Part shown: in pieces, positions 6,758 through 8,213 of the stretch
Position numbering within the stretch: position 1 is the first letter of the stretch
Layout of the letters: every line of letters begins with the position of its first letter
NCBI GenBank assembly: GCA_035630195.1
Contig: DASQLD010000242.1
Location: 1 to 8,213 of the forward strand
Source: DASQDN01 sp035630195
Lineage (GTDB): Bacteria; Acidobacteriota; Terriglobia; Bryobacterales; Bryobacteraceae
Length of the DNA stretch: 8,213 bases
Direction: 5' to 3'
Notes under the pieces: generated by a model
Databases searched by the model: none
The model's input: the letters and a program-made list of their open reading frames with translations, nothing else
Told to the model about the DNA's origin: nothing
Made by a program: the position numbers and the translations under genes

Positions 6758-8170
6758 TCAGACGCGCGGAGCTTCAAAGCAGTAGAGTGTCTTCTGGGTG
6801 CGCACAAAGAATTGGCGGTCCGCTGCCGCCGGTGTCGCCCAAATATCTTCTCCGAACTCGCCGACGGACAGCACTTCCCATTGTGCCGCAGGCTTGATTA
6901 CTGCAACTTTGCCCTCACGGCTTGCGGTGATCAGCTTACCGTCGGCAAGCACGGGCGAGGCGAAGTAGGCGTCAACGGCTCCTTCAACGCGGCCCTGCTT
7001 GTGAATCGATCCATCTTTGGGATTAAAGGAGGTCAGTATCCCGCCCTCACGGAGAAGAAAGAGCACGTCGTTGTACACGAGCGGCGAAGGAATGTTGGGC
7101 ATTCCCTTTTCGACGCGCCAAAGTACATGCGATTTGGTCACATCACCTCGGCCACCCAGCTTGATCGCGTACAAGCCATTCTTCGTGTGATTCCGGGCAA
7201 GCAGATACTCCCAATCCTTAGCATCGAGGAAACCGTCTTTCCCGAGATCGTAAAGAAACCAGATCTTCGTGAGAGTCGGGTCCGGAGACTCGTCCTGCGC
7301 GATCTTACCGTCCTTGTCCTTGTCGTGGTCTGCGAGAGTCTGCTCCCAAGTGGCAGTAACTTCTTTGTGGCCGAGCTCGGACAGTGAGGCCATCCAGGAG
7401 TGAACGTAGACAACATCTTTCGCGACGACTGGCACTGATTTCGCCTGCCAAGCCATCCCTGTGACCCACCAAAGCTTCTTTCCAGTGGCAAGATCGTAGC
7501 CGTCCAACTCATACGCGCCGGACGCGATTACCTCGGCGCCGCCTTTGGCCGGCTGATAAATCACCGGGCTCGAGAATCCATGTGTCGCGTGCGGCCTTTC
7601 CGTCTTCCAGCGAACCTTACCGGTGTCCTTATCGAGCGCCACGAGGTACGATCCGGAATCCTGATCTATCTGCAGCAATACGGTGGATTCATGAAGGACC
7701 GGAGAAGTCCCGGCGCCGTAGGGAAGGTTTAGCATTCCCGTTTCATAACGCCATCTTTCCCGGCCATCGGCTGCATAAGAAATCAAGCCGAAATTGTCGA
7801 AGAAGACGTAGACATTCTTACCGTCGGTGACAGGGCTCGGGGATACGGGCGAGTTCGGACCTTTGGGTTTCTCCCCGAGCGGTTTCGGCGCCTCTTTCTT
7901 CCAATTCACCTTGCCTGTCTTGCGATCCACGCTGATGGTAAAGAGCTTGGTTTCCTCGCTTGCGGTCAGAAAGACATCAGTATTGGTCAGTACGGGAGAC
8001 GAGAAGCCTGAAGGCAGCGCGATCTTCCAGGCAACGTTCTTGTCCGGTCGGAGCTCTCCTGGGATCGATTGGGCATCGGCGATCCCAGTACCGTTCGGTC
8101 CACGGAAGCGAGTCCATTGGGCCGCCGTTAACGGGAGCATTGTCACCAAAAGGAAAACTCCACACCGCAT
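6758..8170 (-). CDS. Secreted PQQ-binding-like beta-propeller protein with EF-hand insertion
   Basis: A 470-residue exported propeller of unknown role. Residues 1-17 are a signal peptide (MRCG, hydrophobic core, cleavage near TAAQ). The mature protein opens with WTRFRGPNGTG (19-29), a hallmark of the BamB/PQQ-like propellers common in Planctomycetes and Acidobacteria. Blades are marked by repeated DRKTGKVNW (82-90), AADGRERW (133-140), DKDTGKVRW (180-188) and DLATGKKLW (226-234) motifs and by SSPV/TSPV/ASPV strands. Between blades, residues about 270-325 form an insertion with one canonical EF-hand loop (283-294: Asp283, Asp285, Asp287, Gly288, Glu294) and a degenerate one (308-319, Gly at position 3 and Asp at position 12). 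The metal-ligand and catalytic motifs of PQQ dehydrogenases (GGE, TGNP, WD) are absent, so it is probably not a PQQ enzyme. A scaffold or binding role, possibly calcium-stabilised, is inference. It is probably the first gene of a unit with the receptor; 43 bases of upstream sequence are visible, with no Shine-Dalgarno sequence. Confidence 0.92.
   Translation of the reverse strand: MRCGVFLLVTMLPLTAAQWTRFRGPNGTGIADAQSIPGELRPDKNVAWKIALPSGFSSPVLTNTDVFLTASEETKLFTISVDRKTGKVNWKKEAPKPLGEKPKGPNSPVSPSPVTDGKNVYVFFDNFGLISYAADGRERWRYETGMLNLPYGAGTSPVLHESTVLLQIDQDSGSYLVALDKDTGKVRWKTERPHATHGFSSPVIYQPAKGGAEVIASGAYELDGYDLATGKKLWWVTGMAWQAKSVPVVAKDVVYVHSWMASLSELGHKEVTATWEQTLADHDKDKDGKIAQDESPDPTLTKIWFLYDLGKDGFLDAKDWEYLLARNHTKNGLYAIKLGGRGDVTKSHVLWRVEKGMPNIPSPLVYNDVLFLLREGGILTSFNPKDGSIHKQGRVEGAVDAYFASPVLADGKLITASREGKVAVIKPAAQWEVLSVGEFGEDIWATPAAADRQFFVRTQKTLYCFEAPRV
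7289..7324 (-). other. EF-hand calcium-binding loop within the propeller gene
   Basis: Encodes DKDKDGKIAQDE (residues 283-294). Asp at loop positions 1, 3 and 5, Gly at 6, Ile at 8 and Glu at 12 match the canonical EF-hand consensus fully. A second, degenerate loop follows 13 residues later. Confidence 0.85.
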
Positions 8171-8176
8171 GGTTCG

Positions 8177-8207
8177 ATCTTAGACGGCTCGGAGCTCGAT
8201 CTGTCAC
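8177..8207 (-). promoter_or_regulatory. Possible promoter of the propeller-receptor unit
   Basis: On the minus strand GTGACA (8207-8202) is followed after 19 bases by TAAGAT (8182-8177), which ends six bases before the ATG at 8170. The spacing is longer than ideal and the match is moderate. If real, the transcript would be leaderless or nearly so. The true promoter could lie beyond the window edge. Confidence 0.25.
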
Positions 8208-8213
8208 GCGCGA

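Noticed and set aside
7195..7363. Dockerin module, suggested by two Asp-rich calcium loops.
   Set aside because: The loops are followed by WEYLL rather than the dockerin recognition pattern, the spacing is wrong, and the module sits inside a propeller instead of at a terminus.
6677..7387. 236-codon open frame on the plus strand spanning the propeller-receptor junction.
   Set aside because: Antisense to two convincing genes, with no coherent domain or signal.
6758..8170. Reading the propeller protein as a second PQQ-dependent dehydrogenase.
   Set aside because: The metal ligands and catalytic Asp motifs seen in the other quinoprotein are missing, and the family opening RFRGPNGTG marks a different, probably non-enzymatic group.
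1..8213. CRISPR arrays, tRNA or rRNA genes, insertion sequences, tandem repeats, toxin-antitoxin or phage genes.
   Set aside because: Reading both strands showed no spaced direct repeats, no terminal inverted repeats, no transposase motifs and no RNA-like intergenic segments; nearly all bases are covered by six ordinary genes.

Overview
The window (8213 bases) looks like chromosomal DNA from a soil-type Acidobacteriota bacterium, most likely of the Solibacter/Bryobacter kind. This is an inference from gene content: a very large Oar-type TonB-dependent receptor with an N-terminal carboxypeptidase-regulatory-like domain, a propeller protein opening with the WTRFRGPNGTG signature, and a separate diheme cytochrome c paired with a PQQ-dependent alcohol dehydrogenase. 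All are typical of that phylum and partly of Planctomycetes. Base composition is moderately GC-rich. I see no mobile element, RNA gene, CRISPR array or integrase, and coding density is almost complete: no stretch over 300 bases lacks a gene.

Layout. (1) Positions 2206 down to 1, minus strand: a secreted diheme c-type cytochrome, then by a 4-base ATGA overlap a PQQ-dependent alcohol dehydrogenase whose 3' end lies outside the window. (2) Positions 2285 to 3621, plus strand: a secreted TIM-barrel protein resembling a glycoside hydrolase, then by a 4-base GTGA overlap a 94-residue alkyltransferase-like (ATL) DNA-repair protein in which Trp replaces the alkyl-accepting Cys. (3) Positions 8170 down to 3598, minus strand: a secreted PQQ-like beta-propeller protein with an EF-hand insertion, then after about 50 bases the giant receptor. 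The receptor's 3' end overlaps the ATL gene tail to tail by 24 bases.

How the genes may work together (inference). Five of the six products look exported to the periplasm or outer membrane: a probable glycosidase, a receptor for a large substrate, a PQQ enzyme that would oxidise an alcohol or sugar, the cytochrome that would take its electrons, and a propeller protein of unknown role. This is compatible with capture and periplasmic oxidation of a plant- or microbe-derived carbohydrate or alcohol, but the substrate cannot be read from the sequence. The ATL protein is the one cytoplasmic, DNA-directed product and does not fit that theme.

Signals. The 78-base gap 2207-2284 must hold divergent promoters. 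First genes of transcription units lack Shine-Dalgarno sequences and have -10-like hexamers close to the start codon, whereas the two translationally coupled second genes have SD-like motifs.
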